Origin: CAWCAW01 sp963714125
Lineage (GTDB): Bacteria > Actinomycetota > Acidimicrobiia > Acidimicrobiales > UBA8190
Assembly: GCA_963714125.1 (NCBI GenBank)
Contig: OY970234.1
Location: forward strand, 2,542,001-2,606,000
Length of the DNA: 64,000 nucleotides
Direction of reading: 5' to 3'
Made by a program: the position numbers and the translations under genes. The notes under the pieces were generated by a model. That model saw only the letters and a program-made list of their open reading frames with translations. It searched no databases and had not been told where the DNA came from. Of this stretch, positions 41,955 through 49,476 are shown one piece after another. Positions within the stretch are counted from its first letter, which is position 1. Each line of letters begins with the position of its first letter.

Positions 41955-43829
41955 ATGACCATGACCCGCCGTTTGGGTGCCGTTGTATTGGCAGCCCCGT
42001 TGGCCTTGCTGTTGGCCCTGATTCCCGCACTCCCTGCGCATGCGGGTTCGGTTGCGTCGACTACGACACTGCAGCTACCGCAGTTGGAACCGGCGCAGCA
42101 AGCGGCGCAATGGCTGGCCGGCCAGTTCACTTCTCAGGGTTACATCCCCACGTCTCCGGGCTCGGGGGTCGCCAATCTGGCGTCTACGGCACAAAGCGTG
42201 CTGGCTTTGTCATCAGCCAATGTCGACCTGGCAGGCGCACGTACTGCCCTCAACTATTTGGCCGAAAACATAGGTACCTACGTGCCCAACAACGGTGCCG
42301 ACGGCCCGGGGCAACTCGCCTTGTTGATCCTCGATGCCGTGGCGCTTGGAGCCAACCCCCAAAGCTTTGGCGGGAGCAACCTGGTCACGCGCTTGTTGGC
42401 GACGCAGCAGACGAGCGGTTCCGACGCCGGACTCTTCGGCACCGAGAATCAAGCCCTCAACTACGCAGCTGGCGGCTATCAGCAAGGCCTCGCCCTCGCC
42501 GCTTTGGCCGCTGTCGGAGTGAAAAGCGGAAGCCAGATCACCGCGGCGGTCAGTTGGCTGAACGAGGAGCAATGTCCTGACGGCGGCTGGACCAGCCCCG
42601 ACAACGCCAACAACGCGTGTAGCGGCCTCCCGGGAAACTACGCCGGGCCGGACACCAACTCCACCGCGCTCGCCGTCGAGGGGCTCGCGGCTGAAGGCGC
42701 CCTCACTTCGGCCGTCTCCTCCAGAGCGCTCAGTTTCCTCACCGCCGGTCAAGACACCGATGGCGGATGGTCGTACTACCCGAACACCAATGCCACACCA
42801 GGGTCGACCGATCCCGATTCGACGGCTGTGGTCATCCAAGCCTTGCTGGCGCTCGGAGAGTCCCCGACCAGCGCCACCTTTGCACAGGGATCGGCGACGC
42901 CCGTTTCCGCCCTGCTGTCGTTCCAGCTCACCTCCGGCACTGGATCGGGTGGCTTGTTCTTTCCGCCCGCGCCGGCGCCGGCCGACATCATCGCCACCTA
43001 CGAAGCAATCCCCGCTCTGGCCGGGTTGGCCGTCCCCTTCGGGCCGTCGGGGGGCTCCTACTGGCTGGCTGGGGCCGACGGCGGAGTCTTCGGCTATGGA
43101 AACGCCAGTTTCCTCGGGTCTCTCCCCTCGCTTGGTGTTTCCGTACACGACATCACTTCGGTGGCGACCACGGCAGACGGCAAGGGGTACTGGCTGGCGG
43201 GATCCGATGGAGGAATCTTCGATTCCGGTGATGCGGGTTTTCATGGGTCACTTCCCGGTCTCGGCGTCCATGTCCATGACGTCGTCGGAATGGCAGCTAC
43301 CTCTGACGGCGGCGGTTACTGGCTGGTGGGATCTGACGGTGGAGTCTTCGGTTTCGGTGACGCCGGATACCACGGGTCCCTTCCGGCTTCGGGGGTGCAC
43401 GTCAGCGACATCGTCGGCATCGTCGCCACGCCCGATGGCGGTGGCTACTGGCTGCTCGGGTCTGACGGTGGCGTTTTCGGTTTTGGTGACGCCTCGTACC
43501 ACGGGTCCCTTCCGGCTTCGGGGGTGCACGTCCATAACATCGTGGCCATTGCTTCCAGCGCCGATGGCGCCGGCTACTGGCTGGTGGGATCCGACGGTGG
43601 CGTTTTCGGTTTCGGCGACGCCGCATACCACGGGTCCCTTCCGGCCTCGGCAGTGCACGTCGCCAATGTTGTCGGCATCGCCGCTACGGCGGATTCGGGT
43701 GGGTACTCCCTCGTGAGCAAGACCGGGGGTGTCTTCGCCTTCGGTGATGCCGTCTTCAGCGGCTCGGCGTCCGCCACCGGCGTCTCGGACATCGTGGCCG
43801 TCGCCGCCAGTCCGACACGACCGGTGTAG
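41955..43829 (+). CDS. Secreted alpha/alpha-barrel (transcobalamin alpha-domain-like) protein with six-repeat C-terminal domain, copy 2
   Basis: About 624 residues. Signal peptide LGAVVLAAPLALLLALIPAL ending AHAG. The barrel (to about residue 355) closely parallels copy 1: QQAAQWLAGQFTSQGYIPTS, GPGQLALLILDAVALGANPQ, TRLLATQQTSGSDAGLFGTE, CPDGGWTSPDNA, GPDTNSTALAVEGLAAEG and TDPDSTAVVIQALLALG. No catalytic DxDD is seen. Instead of the Ig domain of copy 1, six GYWLVGSDGGVFGFGDA repeats follow, as in the S53 peptidase, probably a surface or propeller module. It is the first gene after a cobalamin riboswitch and is followed at 18 nt by a DUF4430-like gene and then a complete ECF transporter. I infer a surface cobalamin-binding protein. 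Confidence 0.82.
   Translation: MTMTRRLGAVVLAAPLALLLALIPALPAHAGSVASTTTLQLPQLEPAQQAAQWLAGQFTSQGYIPTSPGSGVANLASTAQSVLALSSANVDLAGARTALNYLAENIGTYVPNNGADGPGQLALLILDAVALGANPQSFGGSNLVTRLLATQQTSGSDAGLFGTENQALNYAAGGYQQGLALAALAAVGVKSGSQITAAVSWLNEEQCPDGGWTSPDNANNACSGLPGNYAGPDTNSTALAVEGLAAEGALTSAVSSRALSFLTAGQDTDGGWSYYPNTNATPGSTDPDSTAVVIQALLALGESPTSATFAQGSATPVSALLSFQLTSGTGSGGLFFPPAPAPADIIATYEAIPALAGLAVPFGPSGGSYWLAGADGGVFGYGNASFLGSLPSLGVSVHDITSVATTADGKGYWLAGSDGGIFDSGDAGFHGSLPGLGVHVHDVVGMAATSDGGGYWLVGSDGGVFGFGDAGYHGSLPASGVHVSDIVGIVATPDGGGYWLLGSDGGVFGFGDASYHGSLPASGVHVHNIVAIASSADGAGYWLVGSDGGVFGFGDAAYHGSLPASAVHVANVVGIAATADSGGYSLVSKTGGVFAFGDAVFSGSASATGVSDIVAVAASPTRPV
43050..43826 (+). repeat. Six tandem GYWLVGSDGGVF repeats with near-identical 129-bp DNA units
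   Basis: Units begin SYWLAGADGG, GYWLAGSDGG, GYWLVGSDGG, GYWLLGSDGG, GYWLVGSDGG and GYSLVSKTGG. At DNA level accacgggtcccttccggc recurs at 43369, 43498 and 43627, exactly 129 bp apart, with nearly identical flanks. The uniform DNA shows recent tandem duplication or gene conversion, unlike the more diverged copies in the peptidase at 20212-20985. Confidence 0.85.
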
Positions 43830-43847
43830 CCCCGATCGTTCGTCGAC

Positions 43848-44834
43848 GTGACCGGCCCCCGACAGCTTCGAGTTTCAGCGTCGAATACCTCGACCAGGCG
43901 GGCTCGATCGCGGTGGGCGGTGGCCGCGTTGTGCGCCGCGGTTGCCCTGGTGGGAACACCTGTGACCGTGGGCCTCACGGTCGGTGCCTCAAGCCTTGCC
44001 TGGGCCGATCCCATCGCGAGCTGCAGCACCACCGTCGGGGTCATCGTCGCCGTGAATTTCTCGTCTTGGGGTGGCGACGTCGAACGCGGCTGCGACGCCA
44101 CCTTGACAACCGGTTACGACGCGCTGCAGGCGGCCGGATTTACCACCGCGGGCGACAACGCCGACGGGAACGCCTTCATCTGCCGCATCGACGATGAACC
44201 ACCTCCGTCACAAGACCCGTGCGTCACAACGCCATCGGCGTCGGCATACTGGTCGTACTGGCATGCCGATGCCGGGCAGGACTCATGGACGTTCAGCCAG
44301 CAAGGCGCCACCAGTTACCACCCGTTACCGGGCAGCGTGGATGCGTGGACCTTCGGCGCCGAGAATCCGCCGCCGTTTCCACCGAGCGCGGTCATGGCTG
44401 CGAACACGGATCCGGTGGGCACCGGGTCGACTACCACCACGACGACGACGGCGTCGACGATTCCCCCACCCAACCAGAGCACGTCACCGCCAGCCACACG
44501 GGCGCCGGGCTCGACGGCCACGACGTTGGCTGACCTCAGCGGCGGAAAACGGTCAACGGCCCCAACGACGGCCTCGCCTGGCGCCGCCAGCAACTCGCCG
44601 TCACGCGCGGTCTCCCGTCCGCCACCTTCGTCGGCGCCGATGGGCTCCGGCGCGGGTAACGGTGGTCCGGCCACCCGAGCCGACTCGAGTCCGAAGATCG
44701 TTACCATCGCGGGAGCTCCGGCAAGGAAGCAGAACGATGGATCTCCCGCGGCGTTCATCATCGGGGCCGTGGTGGTGGCCGGAGCGATAGCAAGTGGCGC
44801 CGTCGTGGCATGGCGGCGACGCGGAGCCCATTGA
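43848..44834 (+). CDS. Secreted DUF4430-like (transcobalamin beta-domain-like) protein with C-terminal membrane anchor, copy 2
   Basis: 328 residues. N-terminal hydrophobic export segment (WAVAALCAAVALVGTPVTVG), then a domain of about 120 residues with the same order as copy 1: TTVGVIVAVNFSSWGGDVER, ALQAAGFTTAGDNADGNAFI followed by CRIDDEP, SAYWSYWHADAGQDSWTFSQ and GSVDAWTFGAENP. A long Thr/Ser/Pro/Ala stalk leads to a membrane helix (AAFIIGAVVVAGAIASGAVV) and AWRRRGAH. There is no LAXTG motif here, unlike copy 1. Start GTG 43848, 18 nt after the alpha-barrel stop. Its end overlaps the EcfT gene, so it is tightly linked to the transporter. Confidence 0.75.
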   Translation: MTGPRQLRVSASNTSTRRARSRWAVAALCAAVALVGTPVTVGLTVGASSLAWADPIASCSTTVGVIVAVNFSSWGGDVERGCDATLTTGYDALQAAGFTTAGDNADGNAFICRIDDEPPPSQDPCVTTPSASAYWSYWHADAGQDSWTFSQQGATSYHPLPGSVDAWTFGAENPPPFPPSAVMAANTDPVGTGSTTTTTTTASTIPPPNQSTSPPATRAPGSTATTLADLSGGKRSTAPTTASPGAASNSPSRAVSRPPPSSAPMGSGAGNGGPATRADSSPKIVTIAGAPARKQNDGSPAAFIIGAVVVAGAIASGAVVAWRRRGAH

Positions 44835-46051
44835 AAGCGTCGCCCCGTACCTTCCGGCGCAGTGCTACGGCTCGAGGCCGGAGTCCTCGCACCCTGCACC
44901 CCATGGCCTGGTGGGCCTGGGCCATCGGCCTGGCCACGGCGGTGAGCGCCACGACCAATCCGCTGCTGCTCGTGTTGATTCTCGCGGTACTGGGTTACGT
45001 CATCGCCAGTCGTCGCGGCGAGGCCCCGTGGGCCCGGGCTTTTAAGTACTACCTCTACCTGGCGCTCACCGTCGTGGCCATACGGGTGGTGTTCCGCATT
45101 GTTTTCGGCGGTGACATCGAGACCACCCACATGCACGTGCTGTTCAGGCTGCCTCATCTCCCCCTGCCGAAGTGGGCGGCGGGGGTTCAGCTCGGCGGTC
45201 CGGTCACCCTCGAAGGGACCATGTCGGCGTTGTGTCAGGGCCTGCAGTTAGGGGCACTGTTGTGTTGCCTCGGAGCCGCCAACGCCCTGGCCAATCCCAA
45301 ACGAGCTCTTCGCGTCCTGCCCGGAGCGCTCTACGAGCTCGGAGTGGCGGCCGTTGTTTCACTGAGCGTTGCCCCTCAGTTGGTCGAGAGCGTGCAACGG
45401 GTGCGCCGCGCCCGCAAGCTTCGGGGCGGCCCCAGCGGGCGCCTGCATGGCCTGCGTGGAATCGCCATTCCCGTACTCGAAGACGCCTTAGAACGATCAC
45501 TGCGACTGGCCGCGGCTATGGACTCACGGGGCTATGGGCGGACGGCGGCGGCGTCACCACGGCTTCGGCGTGCCACCGGCATATTCATGATCGGCGGGAT
45601 GTGCGGGCTGTGCATTGGTGTCTACGGCCTCTTCGGGAGCGCCGGTTCGGGATCCTTCGGCCTCCCCACCCTGGCGGGAGGAGCGATCCTGTGTTGCGTC
45701 GGCCTGGCCCTCGGAAGTCGTCGAGTGCGTCGTTCCCAGTACCGCCCTGACCCATGGAAGATCCCCGAGCTGATCGTGGTGGCCTGTGGGGTCGTCCCCG
45801 CCGTCGTCCTGTTGGTCACCGCCAACTCCGGTGCAGCCGCCGCCCTCAATCCGTCCTTCGAGCCATTCACCTGGCCCTCGTTGCCGATCATCCCGGCGCT
45901 CAGCGTCGTGGTGGCGGCCCTGGCCGGCCTGGCCGCTCCTCCTCCAATGCGCCGGGGCCAAACGAGCGGCGAACTCGAAGCTCCACCAGGCGGCAGCGAC
46001 CTCAAAAGCTCCACCAACCGGACGCGTCGGTCCGTCACGGTGTCGGCATGA
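44810..46051 (+). CDS. ECF transporter transmembrane component (EcfT/CbiQ-like)
   Basis: Up to 413 residues with about seven to eight membrane helices. The EcfT coupling motif of the A-x-x-x-R-G family is visible as RLAAAMDSRGYGR, preceded by VRRARKLRGG and LEDALERS in the coupling helices. EcfT links the substrate-binding S protein to the ATPases. The start is uncertain: ATG 44810 overlaps the previous gene by 25 nt, TTG 44831 (ggag 5 nt upstream) gives an ATTGA overlap, and ATG 44903 starts at the first helix. The stop overlaps the next ATG (ATGA). The C-terminal hydrophilic tail (about 45 residues) is longer than usual. Confidence 0.88.
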   Translation: MAATRSPLKASPRTFRRSATARGRSPRTLHPMAWWAWAIGLATAVSATTNPLLLVLILAVLGYVIASRRGEAPWARAFKYYLYLALTVVAIRVVFRIVFGGDIETTHMHVLFRLPHLPLPKWAAGVQLGGPVTLEGTMSALCQGLQLGALLCCLGAANALANPKRALRVLPGALYELGVAAVVSLSVAPQLVESVQRVRRARKLRGGPSGRLHGLRGIAIPVLEDALERSLRLAAAMDSRGYGRTAAASPRLRRATGIFMIGGMCGLCIGVYGLFGSAGSGSFGLPTLAGGAILCCVGLALGSRRVRRSQYRPDPWKIPELIVVACGVVPAVVLLVTANSGAAAALNPSFEPFTWPSLPIIPALSVVVAALAGLAAPPPMRRGQTSGELEAPPGGSDLKSSTNRTRRSVTVSA

Positions 46052-47670
46052 TCGAATTCGACCGCGTGTCGGTCACCTACACCGACGCGCCACGCCCCGT
46101 CTTGCAAGGTGTGAACCTGCGTGTAGAAGAAGGTGAGCTTGTCCTGGTGATAGGTCGCACCGGAGCGGGAAAGACCACGCTGCTCGGTGCCATCAACGGG
46201 TTGGTACCGCATTTCACCGGAGGCACCCTGGCCGGGCGCGTGCTGGTGAACGGCCGCGACACGCGCACGCATCCGCCGCGTCAGCTATCCGACCTGGTCG
46301 GTGTGGTGGGCCAGGACCCTCTGTCGGGATTCGTCACCGATACGGTCGAAGAAGAGTTGGCCTATGCCATGGAGCAACTCGCCATCCCCCCCGACGTGAT
46401 GCGCAAAAGAGTCGAGGAGACCCTCGACCTGCTCGGTATTGCCGACCTGAGGGATCGCCCTCTGTACGAGCTCTCGGGGGGCCAACAGCAACGGGTGGCC
46501 ATCGGAGCCGTGATGACGGCGCATCCACGCATCTTGGTGCTTGATGAACCGACGTCCGCTTTGGATCCAACCGCGGCCGAGGAAGTGCTCGCCGCCGTCA
46601 CCCGGCTCGTGCATGACCTTGGTGTCACGGTGGTTCTGGCCGAACATCGCCTCGAGCGGGTCGTCCAGTATGCCGACAGCGTCATCGAAGTCCGTGGCGA
46701 TGGCTCGGTGGCGATGGGCCCTCCGGCACGTCTGCTGGCGACGGCGCCGGTGGCGCCCCCCGTGGTCGAGCTCGGCCGACTGGCCCGATGGGACCCCTTG
46801 CCCTTGTCGGTGCGAGATGCCCGCCGACAAGCGGCGCCCCTGCGGGAGCGCTTGGCACCGGTGGCGATTCCCCCCCTGCGACGCGCCGTGCCACGCGTCA
46901 ACGGCGGCGTGGCCTTGCGGGCGCGCCACGTCAGCGTTCGCTTCGGTGCGCTGGCCGCGGTGCGCGGCGTCGACCTCGACCTGGCCCGGGGCGAAGTAAC
47001 GGCCTTGATGGGCCGCAACGGCTCGGGGAAGTCTTCACTGCTGTGGGCGCTGCAAGGATCAGGGCCCCGTCACAGCGGGTCGGTGTCTGTCGGGGGGACC
47101 GATCCCAAATCGGTGTCGGCCGCCAACGCTCGACGTCTCGTGGGACTCGTGCCCCAAACCCCGGCCGATTTGCTCTATCTCGACACCGTCGCCCAAGAAT
47201 GCGATCAGGCTGATCGCGAGTCAGCCGGAGCGTCGCCGATGACGGCCCAAGAGCTCCTGGAGCGCCTTGCCCCCGACATCGCGCCCGACATTCATCCTCG
47301 AGACCTTTCCGAGGGGCAGCGCCTCGCCCTCGTCCTCACCGTGCAACTGTGCGCCTCTCCCAAGGTGATACTCCTCGACGAGCCGACCCGAGGTCTCGAC
47401 TACGAGGCCAAGCGCTCGCTCATCGGCATCATCGATGTGCTGGCCGGCGAAGGCGCCTCCGTGATGATCGCTACCCATGACGTCGAGTTCGTCGCCGCCG
47501 GCGCGGATCGCGTCGTGGTCATGGCGACCGGCGACATCGTCGCCGACGGACCGACCACCGATGTCGTGGTGGCATCGCCGGCCTTTGCCCCCCAGGTCGC
47601 CAAGATCCTGGCCCCCCTGCGGTACCTCACGACGGACCAGGTGGCCGAGGCGCAAGCGGCGGTCATGTGA
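46048..47670 (+). CDS. ECF transporter ATPase, two ABC domains fused (EcfA-EcfA')
   Basis: 540 residues. Domain 1: Walker A GRTGAGKTTLLGAINGL, signature YELSGGQQQRVAIGAV, Walker B ILVLDEPTSALD, H-loop VVLAEHRLERV. Domain 2: Walker A GRNGSGKSSLLWALQG, signature DLSEGQRLALVLTVQL, Walker B VILLDEPTRGLD, H-loop MIATHDVEFVA. The second signature is LSEGQ rather than LSGGQ. It powers vitamin uptake with the EcfT and S proteins on both sides. Start ATG 46048 overlaps the EcfT stop, and its own stop overlaps the S component's ATG (TGATG), so the three are translated as a unit. Confidence 0.95.
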   Translation: MIEFDRVSVTYTDAPRPVLQGVNLRVEEGELVLVIGRTGAGKTTLLGAINGLVPHFTGGTLAGRVLVNGRDTRTHPPRQLSDLVGVVGQDPLSGFVTDTVEEELAYAMEQLAIPPDVMRKRVEETLDLLGIADLRDRPLYELSGGQQQRVAIGAVMTAHPRILVLDEPTSALDPTAAEEVLAAVTRLVHDLGVTVVLAEHRLERVVQYADSVIEVRGDGSVAMGPPARLLATAPVAPPVVELGRLARWDPLPLSVRDARRQAAPLRERLAPVAIPPLRRAVPRVNGGVALRARHVSVRFGALAAVRGVDLDLARGEVTALMGRNGSGKSSLLWALQGSGPRHSGSVSVGGTDPKSVSAANARRLVGLVPQTPADLLYLDTVAQECDQADRESAGASPMTAQELLERLAPDIAPDIHPRDLSEGQRLALVLTVQLCASPKVILLDEPTRGLDYEAKRSLIGIIDVLAGEGASVMIATHDVEFVAAGADRVVVMATGDIVADGPTTDVVVASPAFAPQVAKILAPLRYLTTDQVAEAQAAVM

Positions 47671-48467
47671 TGGCGAAGTCCCCCATTGTGATCCGGATCG
47701 GACACCGCTCGCGCCTGATGATTGCCTTGGCATCGTTCGTCGGGTTCGTGGCGTTTTTCTGGCCCTTTGTCATCGCGCCGGGAACGTTTGGCGACGCCGC
47801 CATGGCCCCATTGATGTTCGGAGCGCTACTCGTTCTTGTCCTCGCCATCGTCTTCTCGGAGATCGCCGATGGCGGTATCGACGCCAAAGCCATCGCCATG
47901 CTGGGGGTCCTCTCGGCCGTCGGTGCCGCTCTGCGCCCCCTGGGAGCCGGCACGGCGGGGATCGAAACGGTGCTGTTCACCATCGTCATCGCGGGGCGGG
48001 TGTTCGGAGCTGGGTTCGGATTCACTTTGGGCTGCACGACACTGTTCGCCTCGGCCCTCCTCACCGGAGGCGTCGGGCCGTGGATGCCATACCAAATGTT
48101 CGGTTGCGCCTGGGTCGGACTCTTCGCAGGTCTTCTGCCCCGAGTGACGGGTCGACGCGAAGTCTTGATGCTCGCCGTCTACGGAGCCGTCACCGGCTAC
48201 TTCTTCGGCTTCCTCTTGAACCTGTCGTTCTGGCCCTTCTACCTCGATCCCCACAGCACCATCGCCTATCTGCCGGGCGCCTCCTTTGCCACCAACGTCG
48301 GGCGCTACTTGGTCTTCGACGGAACGACCTCGCTCGGCTGGGATACCGGTCGAGCCATCACCAATTTCGTGTGCATCATCGTGTTGGGCCCCGCCATGCT
48401 GGCCACCTTCCGGCGCGCCGCTCGTCGAGCGGCTTTTGAGGCTCCTGTCGTCTTCGAGCAGTCCTGA
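47670..48467 (+). CDS. ECF transporter substrate-binding (S) component, probable cobalamin
   Basis: 265 residues, about six membrane helices: MIALASFVGFVAFFWPFVIA, LMFGALLVLVLAIVFSEIAD, LGVLSAVGAALRPLGAGTAG, IVIAGRVFGAGFGFTLGCTT, WMPYQMFGCAWVGLFAGLLP and FVCIIVLGPAMLATFRRAA. The RPLGAGTAGIE and FGxxLGCTTLFxSALLTGGVGPWMPYQM pattern (spread over two helices) is one I know from ECF S components. The ligand is inferred as cobalamin from the riboswitch that heads the operon. An ATG at 47670 overlaps the ATPase stop; a GTG at 47667 is an alternative. It is the last gene of the operon. Confidence 0.85.
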   Translation: MAKSPIVIRIGHRSRLMIALASFVGFVAFFWPFVIAPGTFGDAAMAPLMFGALLVLVLAIVFSEIADGGIDAKAIAMLGVLSAVGAALRPLGAGTAGIETVLFTIVIAGRVFGAGFGFTLGCTTLFASALLTGGVGPWMPYQMFGCAWVGLFAGLLPRVTGRREVLMLAVYGAVTGYFFGFLLNLSFWPFYLDPHSTIAYLPGASFATNVGRYLVFDGTTSLGWDTGRAITNFVCIIVLGPAMLATFRRAARRAAFEAPVVFEQS

Positions 48468-48548
48468 CCTTGATGCGTTGGCGCCGTCACGAAGATTTCG
48501 TCTGAGGCGGACCGTCTCGTCGCGTGGGGTTCACCTTCACTTATTACC

Positions 48549-49061
48549 GTGCCCTGCGTGGATGCTGAGGTCACCGAACTCGCGGAGCAACGCCGGTCCC
48601 ACCTTTCTCTGGTCCACGGAGAACAACGGGCAGCGCCGCGCCCCACGCCAAACAAGACGCGGAATCCCTCGCTACGTGCGGGCGCGACGGGACCGGTGCT
48701 CTACATCAACGGGGATTGCGACAACCGAATCATCCTGCGCCGCATCTCACGGCGGTGGCGCACTGCGAGGCTTCTCGTTGCCGACGGTGGTCGCGCCGGC
48801 ATGCGCACGGTGGTCGGTCACGAGCCTCGTCTGATTTTGCTTGACGCGCACCTTCCCGATTGTCTGAGTCTCGACGTGATGACCCGCATCCGACAGGCGG
48901 CGCCGTTGGTCCCTGTCGTGGTGTTGTCCAACAGCCCTGACCCCCAAGAGGAAACTCGGTTTGTGAGGGCCGGAGCCAGTGCGTACGTGACCAAGCCCTT
49001 GAACGTGGTCCAGTTCGACGCCACCGTCATGATGCTGCTCGAATCCGGCGCTCTTCGCTAA
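48549..49061 (+). CDS. Degenerate receiver-domain protein
   Basis: 170 residues. A polar, probably disordered segment of about 45 residues precedes a receiver-like domain: VLYINGDCDNRIILRRISRR, LILLDAHLPDCLSLDVMTRI, VVVLSNSPDPQEETRFVRAG and SAYVTKPLNVVQFDATVM. The phospho-acceptor Asp (LLLDAHLPD) and Lys (VTKP) remain, but the acidic pair of the pocket (normally E-D or D-D after the first strand) reads N-G-D, so metal binding may be impaired. It resembles the C-terminal receivers of hybrid kinases. It starts at GTG 48549 (alternative GTG 48558) and has no kinase neighbour. Confidence 0.68.
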   Translation: MPCVDAEVTELAEQRRSHLSLVHGEQRAAPRPTPNKTRNPSLRAGATGPVLYINGDCDNRIILRRISRRWRTARLLVADGGRAGMRTVVGHEPRLILLDAHLPDCLSLDVMTRIRQAAPLVPVVVLSNSPDPQEETRFVRAGASAYVTKPLNVVQFDATVMMLLESGALR

Positions 49062-49476
49062 CCATGGATGCACGCCTCCCCGGCAATACCGCCATCGGCG
49101 GCTGGAAGATCGAGCACTTCACCGCGCATCTGCGCGTGTTCCCAAAGGGCCGGATATGCCGAGACTTGGACTGCACCACCTACCTTTCCATCTACAACGA
49201 GAGTTGTTTTTGTACTCGACACGAGCCTCCTCGGACACATTGAATGCGACGACCCTTGGCGTCACTCCATGTCGACAATGAACCGCGTCGGGGCCGAAAC
49301 CACGGTGAGTAGTGGGGTGGGTGTTGTCCGGTGGCCGGCGCTTTCCGAGATGGTGACGAGAACGCGCGCGTAACGCGAACTCGCGATGAAACCTTGGCGA
49401 CCTGCCCTTTGGTGCTTGTCGCCGTTGTGTCTGCAACCGAGAATGCAACCGAATCCAACGAGGAGAGTGGTTTCAC
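49062..49476. other. 415-nt intergenic region without convincing genes
   Basis: Open frames here (for example 49068-49373 plus, 49119-49448 minus) have atypical composition and no recognisable domain. A weak stem ACAAC-GAGA-GTTGT followed by TTTT at 49194-49210 could be a minor terminator for the receiver gene. The 3' end contains the ribosome site gaggag (about 49459-49464) of the secreted protein starting at 49477. I see no riboswitch or tRNA in it. Confidence 0.5.

Noticed and set aside
39967..43829. Alpha-barrel proteins as squalene-hopene cyclases or prenyltransferases
   Set aside because: They are secreted, lack the DxDD catalytic motif, and sit under cobalamin riboswitches with transporter genes; a binding role fits better.
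49194..49210. ACAAC-GAGA-GTTGT hairpin followed by T residues as a strong terminator
   Set aside because: Only five weak base pairs; mentioned as a possibility in the intergenic entry but not called as a feature.
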